Shown here piece by piece: positions 1-13,900 of a stretch of 64,000 nt of DNA. Source of the DNA: Lamellibrachia columna (lineage: Eukaryota; Annelida; Polychaeta; Sabellida; Siboglinidae); contig OY759263.1 in assembly GCA_963662155.1 (NCBI GenBank), positions 40,362,544 through 40,426,543 on the forward strand, read 5' to 3'. The translations under genes and the position numbers were made by a program. Under the pieces are notes generated by a model. It did not search any database. It had not been told where the DNA came from and saw only the letters and a program-made list of their open reading frames with translations. Positions within the stretch are counted from its first letter, which is position 1; each line of letters starts with the position of its first letter.

Positions 1-129
1 GTCACCATATGCAATATAATATTCTAATATTAAAAATGTTGTATTTTTTTTAAAGCCTGTTAACATAAATAAACTTAATCCAGAATTTAGAGCTTTGGAA
101 AACACCTTTAAGATGGTATGACACAGGGC

Positions 130-380
130 TTAATTATCTTGTTCTGCATTTTGTTGGTTTAGAACATGTTTACTGCATACAAACTGTCCAAAGTCATTGG
201 TCCTAGATGTGCTGCATTCACATTTAGCATGTATATACATCTCAGTGGAAGGGTCACACCTGTAGTCACCAGTACCAACTCTTACATAGGAGACGTTCAT
301 TACAGTTTGGTGCATTGTGAACAAGGCTTGTATTACAGGATATGGACTGTGTTCATCAAATGGAATGGGAATAACATATT
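130..380 (-). CDS. possible terminal exon of a Cys-rich protein
   Basis: An open frame on the minus strand reads into a stop at 130-132. It has four cysteines in its C-terminal half, with an AKCECST core (C, CxC, then C 15-16 residues later), and non-repetitive composition, which is unlike the surrounding sequence. An upstream in-frame stop lies near 380 and no strong acceptor is visible; a weak one (gaacacag) is near 350. It resembles the end of a small secreted cystine-rich protein, but I cannot name a family. It could also be chance. Confidence 0.25.
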
Positions 381-1309
381 ATCAGCTAAACACATCCAAA
401 CAGCAACTTTAACGATAATTTTAATTTAACCAAACATACTGTCCTAATGAAAACCTAATCACTATGGTGTACAGGTGGTAGGTAGCTGAGCAGGGCAGGT
501 CAAAGGTGTTTTCACTGGTTTTGTGGTTATTTGTACATACCAATTAAACATCAACATGACTGTGTAGACGGAATGGATGGAAATCAATCACACAATTTTC
601 TACATTTGTCTGAATTAATTACATATGAAGGGGCATCATATATTGAGTCTTTATACTCTACAAAGCTCTTTCTGGGGCTAACAGCAGTTTGTGGTGTGCA
701 TGCAGAAGTTGCATATAAACGTCAAAAATAATGTTAGAACCAAAATGGTGCAATATAATATGTATGACTAAAATCAGATCCACCTACAGTCGGATGAGGT
801 GAGTTGGTGGAGCAAGGTGGACTGTGCTAACAGCCAGTTGGAAAGGATGAATGGAAGGGAGCCTTGTTATTTCGGGGGGAGGGGTAGTAAATTCCAGGCT
901 CTTGTGACTCTGTGATAGAAGTAATATGTATTTATGCATGCTTGAATTTGTATACATTTGTAAGGATCACTGTTTCGGGTACGGGTGGGGTGCATGGGAC
1001 TATAGGATTTTGTGGCATAGAAATGTTAATGGTTATGTTTTATTTTGTAGAAGAAAATGTGATTTGATGTTGTTAGTTCAGTGGAACATAATTATTATCA
1101 TCGCAGCTCAAATGAGAACGATAAATAATACTTTTACAAAAGCCTAACTATTGGTATTTGTACGTCAGCTTTTTCGCTGAATCAAAAACCTAATTAATTG
1201 AAATTTATTCTATATTTTAGGATAATAGCTAGCATTTTTGTAAAGGCATTTCTCGCGTGAGTGAGTTTATGACCGAAAGAGGGCGGTAGTGTTAAAAATG
1301 CGAATGAGG
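381..1309. other. no gene seen
   Basis: AT-rich sequence with only short unsupported frames on both strands. No splice-consistent exon, RNA gene or clear repeat was recognised. Confidence 0.5.
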
Positions 1310-1356
1310 TCGTTCCCACGTGACTTCCTTTACGCGTGCGCTCTCAAATTGCGAAG
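1310..1356 (+). promoter_or_regulatory. possible promoter and non-coding first exon of RPL35A
   Basis: A CACGTG E-box is followed at once by a pyrimidine run (acttccttta) resembling the TOP/TCT start of ribosomal protein genes, then a GGTGTG donor-like site near 1353. The acceptor at 2868-2870 just before the start codon implies such an upstream exon. The choice of this spot is inference; 5' RNA ends would decide. Confidence 0.3.
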
Positions 1357-2020
1357 GTGTGATTGAAATATGTGACCTTATTTTCTTTTTTAAATCCACA
1401 TTAACGCGTTTTGGTTTAAACGTTTACCTCTACCTATTATCATGAATGCATGTTGTGCATTTAGATCAAACTTTTATGAGTGCAGTAATGTTACATAGCG
1501 TTATAGTGTGTATCTTTGTGTGTGTTGCATTATCGCTCGGCGTGGTCTCGGAAGAAACGTGGCCTGGCGTGAAATTCGTGTAGTTCATTCGTTTCTTACT
1601 TTCATATACAATGTTAGGAATGCCAGTTCATGTGCATTTCAAATGGTTCATATGTCGAAAATAGCAGTCTAATCTTTTCTTGTGGCTTTTACACAAGAAT
1701 ATTGACGAATGATCTGATTGAACGTACTAATAAATTATAATGTCATTCTGTCCGAGATTGAGTGCCACTGACTTACATTTGAATGACAATAATATAATAC
1801 GAATATAATAACCTCTCTTAGAGGATTGTTGTTATAATATCCGAACCAATTTTTACGAGGCTGAAGTGTAAGAGTGGTCAGGAAAGTTAATCTGAAGCTT
1901 AAAAGTTAAATTATAAACTTGAGATAAAGCCTTAACCCGACCTACAAGCTTACACTGTGTTTTTGTTAATTGTGATTAATGATATTGAAATCCAATTTAG
2001 TTTCTTTAAAATATGTTTAA

Positions 2021-2470
2021 AACAGGCCTGATACTATTATATTGCAATGTAATATATTACTGTTACTTTTTGTTTTCATACTATTACATGCTGCTGGCAA
2101 TGTAATAATACTAATATATTACCAGTTCAGACAAACATTACCCAGCATGGCAGGGCATAGTTGGCTTCAAAGGACCACTGAATGACCTCTCAGCCTTGAT
2201 TGTCTTTATGGCCTATTGGAGCTGACTCAGAAGAAGCCAGCATTAATCCCAAGTATAGACTCCTTTGATGTCTGATATGTGAAGGTGGCTTACATAAAGA
2301 ATTTCTAATCACAAACACACAGGTTGAAATTTATGCCTAACAACTTAATTAAATTGAATTTTGATATGTACTTTAAATATTCAGTTGTAATAGAAAAGTA
2401 ATAGCTCGGGTACTATTACATTGCTTTTCTGTTCCATCTATTACTTCTGTATTTGTAATAATGACAGTGT
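2021..2470. repeat. ATTACATTG-type interspersed repeat in the RPL35A 5' region
   Basis: Segments rich in the complementary words attacattg and caatgtaat occur at 2021-2110 and 2400-2465. The first is followed at 2129 by acattacccagcatggcagg. The same words in the same order recur at 48,895-49,030 and 49,738-49,770, and related words at 50,618-50,725. This suggests a dispersed AT-rich transposon, perhaps a hAT-type element with terminal subrepeats. Ends and target duplication were not defined. Confidence 0.45.
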
Positions 2471-2892
2471 TTATGAGTAGTTATTTATTTAGATGCCATT
2501 GGCAAAAATTAAGACCAGTGCTGTCTGAGGCGATTGTTGTAAAAAGCCATTCGAGTAAGTCGTCGTACCATAACATTGATAGTATTTGACACGTCATGAA
2601 ATAGCTTATTTGTCACTAAATTAAATAATCATTAGATTAAAATTAATAACAATTATCAGATATATGTAATAATAACATTATTAACATCTTCACAGAGTGA
2701 AGAAATTGTGTTAGTTTGAAACCAGTTACTTGTAATACATGTTATGTAAATGGCACCATGCAAATATAGATTGAACATACCACTGCTGCTTATTCCACTC
2801 CATTCCACCTGCAAGAATTGCTTTAAACTGAAGTTGTATGGACTGGACAAGCCTTCATTGTGCTTACAGAGTGCGTATTCAGACCAGCTACC

Positions 2893-5800
2893 ATGACTGA
2901 TGCACAGGAGGTCGCTCCCAGTGAGCCCAAGAAATCTGGCAGGTAAGAATAGCTCAGAATGCTGGCACAAACATAAGTCAACATTCCTCTTTGTGCTCCG
3001 TTCATGCAGCTGTTATCCTCAAGATCCGCGTAGAAATTGTATGGCTTGGATGATATGCACACAAGACTACTTTGAAGTTTGAAGTAAATTGTTCTTTCCA
3101 TTGCTTATGTGAAATCTGTCGGTAAAGTATAAATGATGAAATGCCCAAAATTTAGCGCCCAATCTTACAATTTCAAATTCTTTGCTAGTTGCTGTCTTGT
3201 TAAACATTTGTAAACACGTGTGGTTGTGTAGACTAGTAGAGAACCTGTCTTTGCAGGAAATTTTGGGAATTCTGCAGCATAGTTTACAGATGACAAGCTT
3301 TGTGAGAATTCATCATTTCGTTTACCTACTGTACTACAGTGATTGTACTGATAACTGGTATGTGACAGGCTGTATGTGAAGGCAGTGTTCACTGGCTTCA
3401 AGCGTGGTCTACGCAACCAGCATGAGAACACAGCACTGCTGAAGATCGAGGGTGTCACCACCAAGAACGAGACCGAATTCTATCTTGGCAAGCGCTGCTG
3501 CTATGTCTACAAAGCCCGCAAGTGAGTACGGTACCTAGCATGTGTTACTATATGCAATGTCGTTATGCTTGTACATTTAATTAATTCTCAAACCCTGTCT
3601 ATATGATTTCTTTATTAGTATGAAAGTTTATGCTGTCTTTAAGGCCTGATACGGCAGTCTGAAATACGTCAGAAATTATTTTTTGGACAATTTTTGTTTT
3701 GTTCACTTATTGACAGATTGATATATCTACTTCACAACAAAGATCGTTTTTAACAGTTACTCACCGCTAAGTCACTATTTTAGCACTAACTTAGATGGTC
3801 CATCAAATGTGAAATGACAATAAAAATGTGAATCGATGAAACACGCCAAAAGTAGTCCATGTTTGTGTCTTGACAACGACCACGTTCGTTCACCGTACGC
3901 CATTTTGTTTGGTATCAGAAAAACCGCCGTCTTCTTGGCTATTTGTCAGTTATGTTGGTAATCACGCCCCTTTCTTCCAAAGTAGAATTTTCCCGCGTTG
4001 AAACCGGGTCCAAATTCCCGACGATCTCCTTATTTAGCATTGAACATATGCAAATGAGACACGGAACTGGCCGAAAGCAAGTTCGGGGGGTCGTTCAGCC
4101 TCCTCGCGGTTTTATGACGTGTTTTTTTCTGAAAACGAGGCGCGGAACATCCTTGTTGCCGTTTTGACGCGTTTTTTCTCAAAACGAGGCAAATCAATCC
4201 CATGATGCTATACGTTGTTTAGTTTCCTGTTAACATTATTCGGAGTTGTTGCTACGGAGAATTTTTGACAGCTAGTCAGCGAACGATATTTTGAGTGAAA
4301 TAGATAGTTTAATCGAGATGCCGCCGTAGAAATCGAAACTTGTACGGAAGCGACTGAGGGAATACAATGCTGCACATCGATGGTCGGCGAAGAAAGTCGA
4401 TTTTGCAGCCGTAATCGACGGCGAATGAAACTTTGCAGAAGCAGATCAGAACGTAACTTGTTATGCATCACACTGTGCCATATGACATATATGGATGCTA
4501 TGTTATATATAGCAAGGATTTCAGAGTTAGTGATAATTGACTGACGTATCATCAAAGATATGATGATTGTAAATGAACACACATACGCCTGCTGCATTTA
4601 TAAAATGCCTCAGTGAAGTGGTGCCTAGGCTGATTACGGGGATATTCTTATAAAACTTGTTTCTGTAGTCTACACATTATACCCTATAGGCTATACTGAC
4701 TTGAAGCAAGCAAGTCTGTGGTGTGTTATATGCAGTAAATTTTCATGTTTCATGGATGTCTGAAGTCACAACCTGTGCAGTGTGAATTATATATGGAAAC
4801 TATCTGAACTGATGCATCCTCGATGATTCTTTGCATTATATGTGTATGGGGGAGGGGTGGGAAGACATGATATAATTGTCATTGTTAATGGATATTCATA
4901 TATTATGCATGGATATTAAGACTATTATTTTGTTGCTTATTTGCAACATTTAGTACTTGGGAAAACAAACTAATAGTTGATGATAACTTACTGACGTGTC
5001 ACGATTGTACATGGACGCACATATGCTACATTTGCAAAAATGAAATTATACTTTCTTAGGTAAAATAACCCTCTGAACAGGATTCTTTACATGATAACCT
5101 ATCTATATTACCTGTTACATGCATTCAGTATGCATGTTTGATTGTCACAACCTATTTATTGTGAATTATATGTGAAAACTGCCTGAAGTGGTGCGTCGGC
5201 TATGATAACTTGCATTATCGATTATGGGGGTAGGGGTAAACTATGATATAATTGTGTCACTATTAATTAACTATTACTATTATAAACATACAGATATTGT
5301 ATATAGATGGTAAGGCTACCATATGGATGCTTATTTGTAAGATCCAATGTGTGCAACACATTAAAATTACTTAGTTCATACTTTGAGTGCCGTTTTCTCA
5401 GTTATCACTATTTTTCGGGTAAAAGTGAATAGAACTCAAAAACTAACCAACTGATGCATACCAACTTTACACACAGTAATAATGCCATAAATATCTACAT
5501 TCCTGTGCATTGAAATAATGATCAGTCATCTGGATTATATACTGGGGGGGTTTGAATGTCAAAATTTTGAGGATAAAAATAACAATTTCAAAAAAATATT
5601 TCCAAAAAAAATCTATATAACATATGCAAATGGCCATGCACAGAAAGTTAGAATAGTTCATTACCTAGATAGAAACATTTGAATACTTTAAATTAGCCTA
5701 AGGGTTTCAGTTTTCTATTCATTTAAACTTTTGTTATTTTTACGATTATTTTTTCCATTATTACCCCCTCCCACACTTAAATATTTCAAGACAAAAATTT

Positions 5801-8800
5801 TAATGATGAAATTTCCTTAGTTTCAATACAGGTACTTCATACAAATCATTTGCGGTGAGATTTATCAGTTTAAAAAAAAATGTTGCCGTGTCCTGTATCC
5901 CCTTAATTGTTTTCATAAATGCTGCATCACCATAATTTCCATGAACTAGTTCATTTTAGGGTAGTATCGTCAGCAGACTAATCCCTTTCAGCAGACTGGC
6001 CCATGAGTGGAAATCTTAGCCACATATATGTAGAACATATTAGATTTGCCATAGCTTGTGCACACATTTTTTATTTGCGTCACATCTAATATTATTAACA
6101 TCATCTCCAATTTGTAGCATCATTCCATTATAAGATTACCAAATCTAATTATAGGTGGTTCTCGTAATAAGCCCCTTGGAGTTTCTAGAGAATCTCCTGA
6201 GTTATGAGATGAAATTAATTATGACCATACTTGTAACAAAAGTGTAAACGTGTACCCAAATAAACCCACATTGATTGTTCTATGTTGTTGATGTGATGGA
6301 GATAAAAGTGTTTGTGGCAAAACACGTTATACGGCAGTAACGTCACAGGGCTTAAATTTGCGAGCTGTAGCTCGCCAATGGCACCCAAATGTTGTCCTGC
6401 TAGTGTTTTTTTAATAGTGGGTACCAGCTGGCAAGTACATTTTGTAAGTTGTATTACTTCAAAAACTGGTGGACTTCCAAAGTTGCAACTTTGCACAGGT
6501 TATGCAAAGCATTCAGCAGCCAACATAAAACCGTAGTGCTACCAGCCTCTGTGGACGGAAGCATCCTAGTTTTGGGTGGGCCTATCGCTAGTTCATTTCG
6601 TTCCACTATGCATCTCCACTTTATTTGTAAATCGGAATGATCGTCTTTCTCACAAAAGTTACACCTATCACACCTGCGTTTCGTTAGATGTACAGTCATA
6701 AACTCTAATCATGAATAGGTTTAGACCTCTGAAATAGTATCTTGTCAAAAGTCATTGTCAGAATTTCAGGATGCGTTCCACTGCCACAGGAACAACACTT
6801 ACGAAGTTGCGTTTTCGTCTCATTCACCATATTTTCGTTGTTAGGCCTACTTGTATTAGCCGCAGTTTGAAGTAAGATAATTACCACATCACCGCAATTA
6901 ATACTTGTTTTATGAAACATTAAAAGTATTGTAGTGTGTAGCTTGTGGCACATTCTGCATGGGTCTTATTTTGAAACGAGTTTGTGTGCCGAACTTGGCC
7001 TGTAACGGGGAAGTCGAATGTTTTCGTGCCTTGGTTTGAATTACAAACCAGCATCACTATACATCTCTTTTTAAATTATGATATATGGCAAATATTGCAT
7101 GACTTTACTTAGGCCCTTAACTCCTGGAGCATAGGCCATCCACAACATTTCTCAAGCTCCTCCTGTCTTGGGCAATCCTCTCCAGTTGTTGCCAGCCATT
7201 CTCTGTTTGCTTGATGTCTGCCTCGAGGTCACGCCGCCAGGTGTTTTTTGGTCTGCCCCTCTTTCTCTTGCCTTGGGGGTTCCACATCAGGACCTGTATG
7301 GTTATGTTTGTGCTTGGCTTTCTCAAGGTGTGGCCAAGCCATCCCCATCTCCTCTTAAGGATCTCTATTTGGGCTTGGTGTGTTCTATCCCAGAGGTCTT
7401 TGTTGCTCACCCTGTCCATCCAGTGTATTCGCAGAATTCTTCGCAGGCAATGGTTGACAAATGTCTGGATCCTTATCAGCGTGGTCTTGTTTATTCGCCA
7501 TGTTTCCGCTCCGTACAGCAACACTGACTTTACATTTGTGTTAAACAAGCGTATTTTGGTGGTCTCTCCTGCATCTGCCTATGGCTGTGAGACAGGAGTG
7601 CAAGGTCATCCGCAAAGTCCAGGTCATCAAGTTGGGTCAGCATCGTCCACTGGATTCCATTTCGTTTCTCCTTGGTTGCTGTTTTCCTGACCCAGTCTAT
7701 GACTAGAATGAAGAGGAATGGTGACAGTAAGCATCCCTGTCTCACCCCCGTCCTAACCTCAAAGTTCTTTGTAAGTTGACCTTCATGAATGACTCTGCAT
7801 GACATTCCCTCATAGCAGTTTCTGATCATGTTGACTAGTTTCTTGGGCACCCCATAGTGTCTTAGCACTTTCCAGAGTGTCTCCATGTCCACACTGTCAA
7901 AGGCTTTCTCGTAATCAACAAAGTTGACGTCTAGGGATGAGTTCCATCTGATGGATTGTTCCACTATGATTTGCTGTGTTGCAACCTGATCAGTACACGA
8001 TCTGTCTTGCCTGAAGCCTGCTTGCTGTTCACGCAAAATTTGGTCCACTTTGCCTTTCATTCTCTCTAGGATTATTCTGTTTAGAATCTTCCCAGGTACT
8101 GACAACAACGTGATTCCTCTGTAGTTATCACAGCGGCTCAGGTCTCCTTTCTTGGGAATCTTGATAAGGTAACCTTCTTTCCATTCTGCTGGAATTTCTT
8201 CTTTTTCCCAGATCTCAAAAATACTGTACAGCATTTCTACATTTTATTATTTACTTTGAGAATGTAATTAGATACGACTGCCGCCGCCAACAACACCAAC
8301 GGTGGGAATAGCCATGGTAATGGGACAGGCTGCAATAATCTGTAATTTTTTTGTAAATTGGCTCTGAATTCAAATTTTTACCAGATTCTGTCAGCTAGTT
8401 CATGCAAGTAATATTCTAGCGGTATGATTGGAACTTCTATTAAACAAAATTCTGAACTTCAGAAGAGAAACATGGTCAGTTTGATGCTAATAATGTATTA
8501 TGATTCAGCTGTTAAGCTGGAAAATACTTTTTGTATTTGGCTCATTCCAATTTCTATAGATATGTACGAATTATAAAAAAATTAATTTGATAAAGGAGGT
8601 TTTGTTACTTTTCCCCTGAAGTCCGGTGTGAGGCTGGCATCGATACTGGGCGTTAATTTTTTTCTTCTGTCAATTCCCATTTTACTGCCATCTCCTCCAC
8701 TTGTCACCACTCCCCCATCCCTCGCTGTCGTTCTCCACTCTTATTTTTTTCACCCAGTTCCGCAAACTTGGACTTTCTCTTGTTAGCTTTCCCGCATCGC

Positions 8801-9890
8801 CATAGTCTCTATTATATTATAGGCCGTATAGAGAGGCTGGTGTTACGCACAAACTACGCACCTTAGTATCTGGTAATTAATAGATGAAACCTGCTATCCC
8901 GGCAATTGGCCCCTAAATTTAGAGGCCAGCTGGCCTCTCAATTTTCAAATTTCCCTGCATCATACTATTAGTATTGACTGATGAAATAACGGTTTTTCTA
9001 TCACTTAACAACACGATTTACCTTGAAATGCAAAAAATGTATATGCGTTTTGTGGATATTCCTTGTGTATTATTCAAGATTGCTTAAATAAATGTAAATA
9101 ACTGTGCTAACTTGGTGCAATGACTGTATCAGATTGACGACAACCCCTGGCCACGCCAAGAAGAACCATCTGCGCATCATCTGGGGCAAAGTCACTCGTT
9201 CCCATGGCAATAGTGGTTGCGTCCGCGCCAAGTTCAGGAAGAACCTGCCACCTAAAGCAATGGGACGCAGGATTCGCATTGTACGTAGTCGTTTGTTCCG
9301 CCTGCATTGTTGTTTGTTAGTTGGGCATCACAAATTGGTATAATTTCTTGAATTGTACAAATAATGAATTATATGACACAATCCCCGTTGTTCCTGCAAA
9401 TTATGACAGAGCATCTGGTACCACAATTATTTTATGTAACTGAAAGTGTACAAACCCCAAGAAATAGTGTGATTGGTAAAGTGGTGTACACTTGCATGCT
9501 GCACGATCAGTGCGGTATTGTCCAAAATGGCCCACTTCTACAATCTAGATAGGCCACTTGGCCAAGATTGAACCCTGTGCATTTCTCAGATTATCTGGTT
9601 ACTATGGTTATGGTCACGTAAATTGCACATAAGTGACCTTCTTTTCATATCAACATAATACACTAAATTTGGTCAGGATGAGTAGTTTTTAAAATACGAC
9701 AAGTTTACATCACCATAGTTTTTTCATGACCAGCCCTTTATAATGTGCTCCTGATTTGTCCCCAGATGTGCCTATCATAAACAATGATCTGCTGTAACAG
9801 ATGTGCCTATCATAAACAATGATCTGCTGTAAAGCGAGTGGTTTATTGTTCTTTGTTTTGTTTCAGATGATGTACCCATCACGCATCTAG
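2893..9890 (+). CDS. RPL35A: 60S ribosomal protein L35a (eL33), four coding exons
   Basis: Exons 2893-2942, 3369-3521, 9133-9280 and 9867-9890 join in frame (phases 2, 2, 0) with GT-AG ends to give 124 residues. The core is plainly eL33, a protein of the large ribosomal subunit: [40 protein letters not shown] and the C-terminal YPSRI are family hallmarks. Compared with the 110-residue vertebrate protein it has a short acidic/Pro N-terminal extension ([14 protein letters not shown]) before SGRLYVKA. The start is the first ATG after a good acceptor at about 2870, with only 22 nt of leader in that exon, so a non-coding 5' exon is expected upstream. AATAAA lies 35 nt past the stop. Intron 2 is 5.6 kb and filled with repeats and a LINE relic on the other strand. 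Confidence 0.96.
4490..5290. repeat. diverged tandem duplication of about 450 bp in RPL35A intron 2
   Basis: The order of words at 4520-4860 (ttgactgacgt, gtgaattatat, aaactatctgaa, ttgcattat, gggggaggggt, atgatataattgt) recurs in the same order at about 4985-5255 with many substitutions and indels. This points to an old tandem duplication inside the intron. No coding content was seen. Confidence 0.5.
5300..7116. other. intronic DNA without a recognised gene
   Basis: This is part of RPL35A intron 2. Short minus-strand frames at 6454-6699 and 6705-6953 contain CxxC-like cysteines, but they have no splice support and resemble no family I recognise. Relic transposon sequence is the likeliest content. 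Confidence 0.4.
7117..8234 (-). mobile_element. non-LTR retrotransposon relic (reverse transcriptase plus C-terminal part)
   Basis: The minus strand encodes a reverse transcriptase: [14 protein letters not shown] (block 1), [36 protein letters not shown] and the catalytic [16 protein letters not shown]. It then jumps to another frame at about 7548 for the post-RT tail ([31 protein letters not shown]). The region usually lying between FADD and LLYGAETW, roughly 100 residues, is missing, and no endonuclease part was seen. The copy is therefore 5'-truncated, internally deleted and dead. The style suits the RTE-like group of LINEs, but the clade was not tested. It sits antisense inside RPL35A intron 2. 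Confidence 0.9.
8660..8875 (-). mobile_element. LINE C-terminal relic, related to the one near 58 kb
   Basis: The text (tccacttgtca, gcaaacttg.attttctc, catcgccatagtct, ggctggtgt.acgcac) parallels 58,026-58,200, where the minus strand encodes a LINE post-RT tail. Frames are broken here. A shared retroelement family is the simplest reading. Confidence 0.45.
9765..9832. repeat. 33-bp tandem duplication in RPL35A intron 3
   Basis: The word cagatgtgcctatcataaac and its continuation occur twice in a row, about 35 bp upstream of the last exon's acceptor. The copies are identical, so the duplication is young. Confidence 0.85.
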
Positions 9891-9924
9891 GTGGTCGATG
9901 TGGAACAACCTTACTTGTGTAAGA

Positions 9925-9930
9925 AATAAA
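9925..9930 (+). terminator. AATAAA polyadenylation signal of RPL35A
   Basis: Canonical hexamer 35 nt after the RPL35A stop codon, followed by a T-rich/GT-rich stretch. The short 3' UTR is usual for ribosomal protein genes. Confidence 0.75.
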
Positions 9931-10937
9931 TACTGTGAATGAAATCTCTCACGTGTGATACTTTGTGTCCTTTAGCTACCCACAGTCATTTATGGAAATA
10001 CTTTTCTGCTTTATGTGAGCTGATTGGTCGCAGCCTAATTGGTTTACAATTTTTGACAATTTTATCTTGTATGTAACTCAATGTGCCCCTAATCTCTATG
10101 AAATACCTTTTGTCGAGCGGCAGTTATTTTGTGAACCACTGAACTGAAAGCCAAGAAGGTGACCAATCTATCTCGATGATAAAGTTGTTCTTTATTTAAA
10201 GAAATGTGAAATTTTATTATACATTTATTTCACATACAAAGTTTGATGTTGCAACATCAAACTGCTTCTGCCACACATTTTTGCTGATACCATGACAAGA
10301 TAATACATGTATACATAAAATGGATTACATACACAGCACCAAATATCTAACCAATGACAATGTATAATTAATTACAACTTGTCCACAAAAAAAATTTTGT
10401 GAGCAATGTAGACCACCAAATAAATTAGAAAGCTGCTGTGGCACCCAGTGTTGTCATCTTTGTACTGAATGAGGTATGTATATCGTTACACATTTGTATG
10501 TCAACAAAAATATTAAGTAGTTATCTATTGACCTACTAAGTATTTTGGACAGAACAGTGTCCAATATTATGACTTTCTTTAACAGGTAAACGTGTTATGT
10601 TTATGTCTTGTAATAATACTAATGTTTAATTCACAAGAACTTTCATAATGATGACAGAATAACAATTAGTTGAACGTGATAAACGTGAAACATGCTCGAA
10701 GATTGCATTAGGCAGAAGATCATTCCATCTGTCACAATAATTTATAGATGGACATTCAGTTCAAGATCAAGTTTGTCCAACAAGCAGCACCATGCATACC
10801 GGTAGATTATTTTAAAGGAGTGCCAATCAATCTTGAAATGACCTACACTGTATATATATATATATTAGGAAGGATCCCAAGAATGTATTTGTAATAAATA
10901 ATTATGTCGAATAAGATGCAAGACTTCGCATTGTCCC

Positions 10938-13900
10938 CTATTGTTCTTTCCTCCACATCGGTGACTCTAACGATGATGTTTCAGTCATCACAGAGTCCAC
11001 CATTGATGAATCAAGTGATGGCAATGAGTCGTAACTGACAGGGCGATAGTTGTAGTAGTAGAATGACTTGGGGGCTCTGGTGATGTCATTGTCAAACATG
11101 ATGATGGTAGTGGTGACGATGAGGCAAAGGAAACTCGTGACACCGCAATAGAAAGAGCCGTGGAAGTCTTTCTCACACTCGCTGGTGTCATACAGGAAGT
11201 CGTGGTCCTCGAAGTACGTCACAAACGTGTACAGCGCCACTAAGTGCTGAAATGCTGCAACAGGTAGAGATGATGATGAGTAAATACGACTGAATGATGT
11301 CAGTCCAAACTGAAGGACAGATTGAGCTAACTAAGCTACTGGCTGACGTCTCAATTCTGCACAGAATCGGTTTATTGGTAGGTAAAACTATATTACAAAG
11401 CATTCGTTTTAATGGTAAAAAAGGGGATTTCTACTACAAGGAAACAAACAAATTCAACACAGTGTGCACGCATCATCAAAGTACAAGGGTGCACATGCAC
11501 ATCAAAAAGGCAGAAGGAAAAGAAACATACCATGCACACACAGTAGAAACCTCCCAAATGAATATATAACTTGCAATGCAGATATATATTTCTACACTAC
11601 ATTAAAATGTTAATGAGAAATGAAGCTTTGAGTAATGGTGTCAACTTTAATGTTCAGACTGATCCACCAATACTAAGTGGGAATTGGTTGATATACAATA
11701 AAATACCTGCTTATTTTGACCCATCATTTACAATAAATAAAATTACACAACGGAACATTTCTATTAAGACCAGGCTTGGTCACTAGAATATAGCCACCCT
11801 GATATTTTAAATTAATGATAACCTCAACACGTTCAAATGGCATGTGGAATAAAAAAAATTATATCTGCTAGTTACAAATATAATGCAGTAAAGTAGCTAC
11901 TGTTGTAGTATAGATCCATCAACAATACATCAAAGATAACAGTTTGATATGTGGAAGATGTGTCCCCGCATATATATATATATAGTTTGTGAAGCAGACC
12001 TTATGGCTGACTGAACCAGTGAAGCACGTTTAAGGTCCCTCCTTTAGTCAATTGTTTCCACTGATCTAATTTCAGACACATTTTGCAGAAAATCAAACAT
12101 CTAGTATCCACTATGAAATATGCTAGCTCGTTTGTGAAAACTATTAAATTATTTTTGACCGGGTCCGGTCATAATTCAGCAGAAAAATGTCTCCGCCTCT
12201 ACCTACTATGACATAAGGCTATTAACACTTTTGCAAGTTACCCAATCTAATTATCAATTAATTCTTTCAATGATTATAACAAAAGTATGCTTTCATATTA
12301 AACAGACTGCATAATACTTAAACTATTCATGCACTACAGATTTGAGCATCAACAAACCATGTATGCGACGGGCTAAATCAACTGACTTTTAATTAATCAG
12401 GCACCTCCAGGAATATGAGACAACTATAATAACAGACCACCTGTGAAACACAGTGAGCTTCGTCACTCCTGTCGCTGGTCAGCAACATGTGCAGACTGAT
12501 GGTCCGGTCACTAACTGGACACCACACAAAATCAAGATGCTGGCAACAAAATAAAATGTATAATTAAAATTATATTTGTGAACGTAAATGTTCAGAAGAA
12601 CAAATATAGAGTAACAGAAGAACATGCCATGTATAGGGGTGTGCAAACACTCGCACTTCGCAAAGAAATGCATATTCACTCCTCAATAAGTAATGACTCT
12701 TGTTGATGTTTCTGCACTGTTTGAGCATGACATTAAGCCTTTTAAATTGTGACATATAGAGTAACAGAAGAACATGCCATGTATAGGGGTGTGCAAACAC
12801 TCACACTTCGCAAAGAAATGCATATTCACTCCTCAATAAGTAATGACTCTTGTTGATGTTTCTGCACTGTTTGAGCATGACATTAAGCCTTTTAAATTGT
12901 AACATTTATATAATTAAACTGATTGGTTCTGTTGCAGTGAATGAATTTGTGCTTTAATCATGCCATTGCAGATACATGTTATTTTACTTATGTATGCACA
13001 TGCATACGCCTAAATAATAATTGTTCAGTTGTGCACACCCCTGATATATGTGAGCTAGTGAAAATGCAATAACAAGAATAATCATGTATTTTATAATAAA
13101 AAATGATATGTAACAGTAACAATTTGTAGACAACACAGATAAAGTATTTCATAAATTTTTGATTATCTGCACAGCACAAAAATTAACATGACTGAACAAA
13201 TCATCTAGAAGGGAGCCTTTATCATTGCATACATTACCAGCAATAGCAAGTATGCTGACAGTTGTACGATGGGTAATCGGGGACATCTTTATAATCATTC
13301 CTTGCGCACAGTGTGTCAGGAAGCCTAGCCCAACGATGCTGCAGGCAACGCCGATGGTGAACGTACCCTGCACCAAGGTATGCCAGGCTGAAAGACAAAA
13401 TGTCACAGTACATTATTCATTCAAAGGATTCAACGACCTTGGATACAACCTTATCGTTACTAGTTCACAGTCTTGTAGAGTAAAATCTAAGCATCTGTAT
13501 TTTCTGTATTAGTTTAAATATAGTAAGGTTTGCCCAGTATTACAATCTTCTATGCACCATGGTAACTACGCCAACTAATAAAACTGGCACATAAGTTGTT
13601 CGATAACAAGCCATTCATGGAAGTAATCAGTACAACACAAGATAAATTAACATTGTGCATATTCTCTCAATGCATACTGTAGTAAGCATACTTTACACAA
13701 ACACTGTCGATCTGACTAGTCCCAAATGCACCACTGGCAGGGTGTATCTTCTTTTATCCTCCTGTATTGAAGGATGGAAGCAATCGCACGTCACCTTCCT
13801 CTGTCCTCAGCCATGCCATGGTGGTCATTTTGCATATCAAGGCTAGGTTTACAACCATTCCCTCTCTTCAATAGGTTCTTTTTCAAGGTTTCTTTAGGCC

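Noticed and set aside
11294..11786. Plus-strand frames inside the minus-strand claudin-like intron
   Set aside because: AT-rich, no splice-site or motif support.
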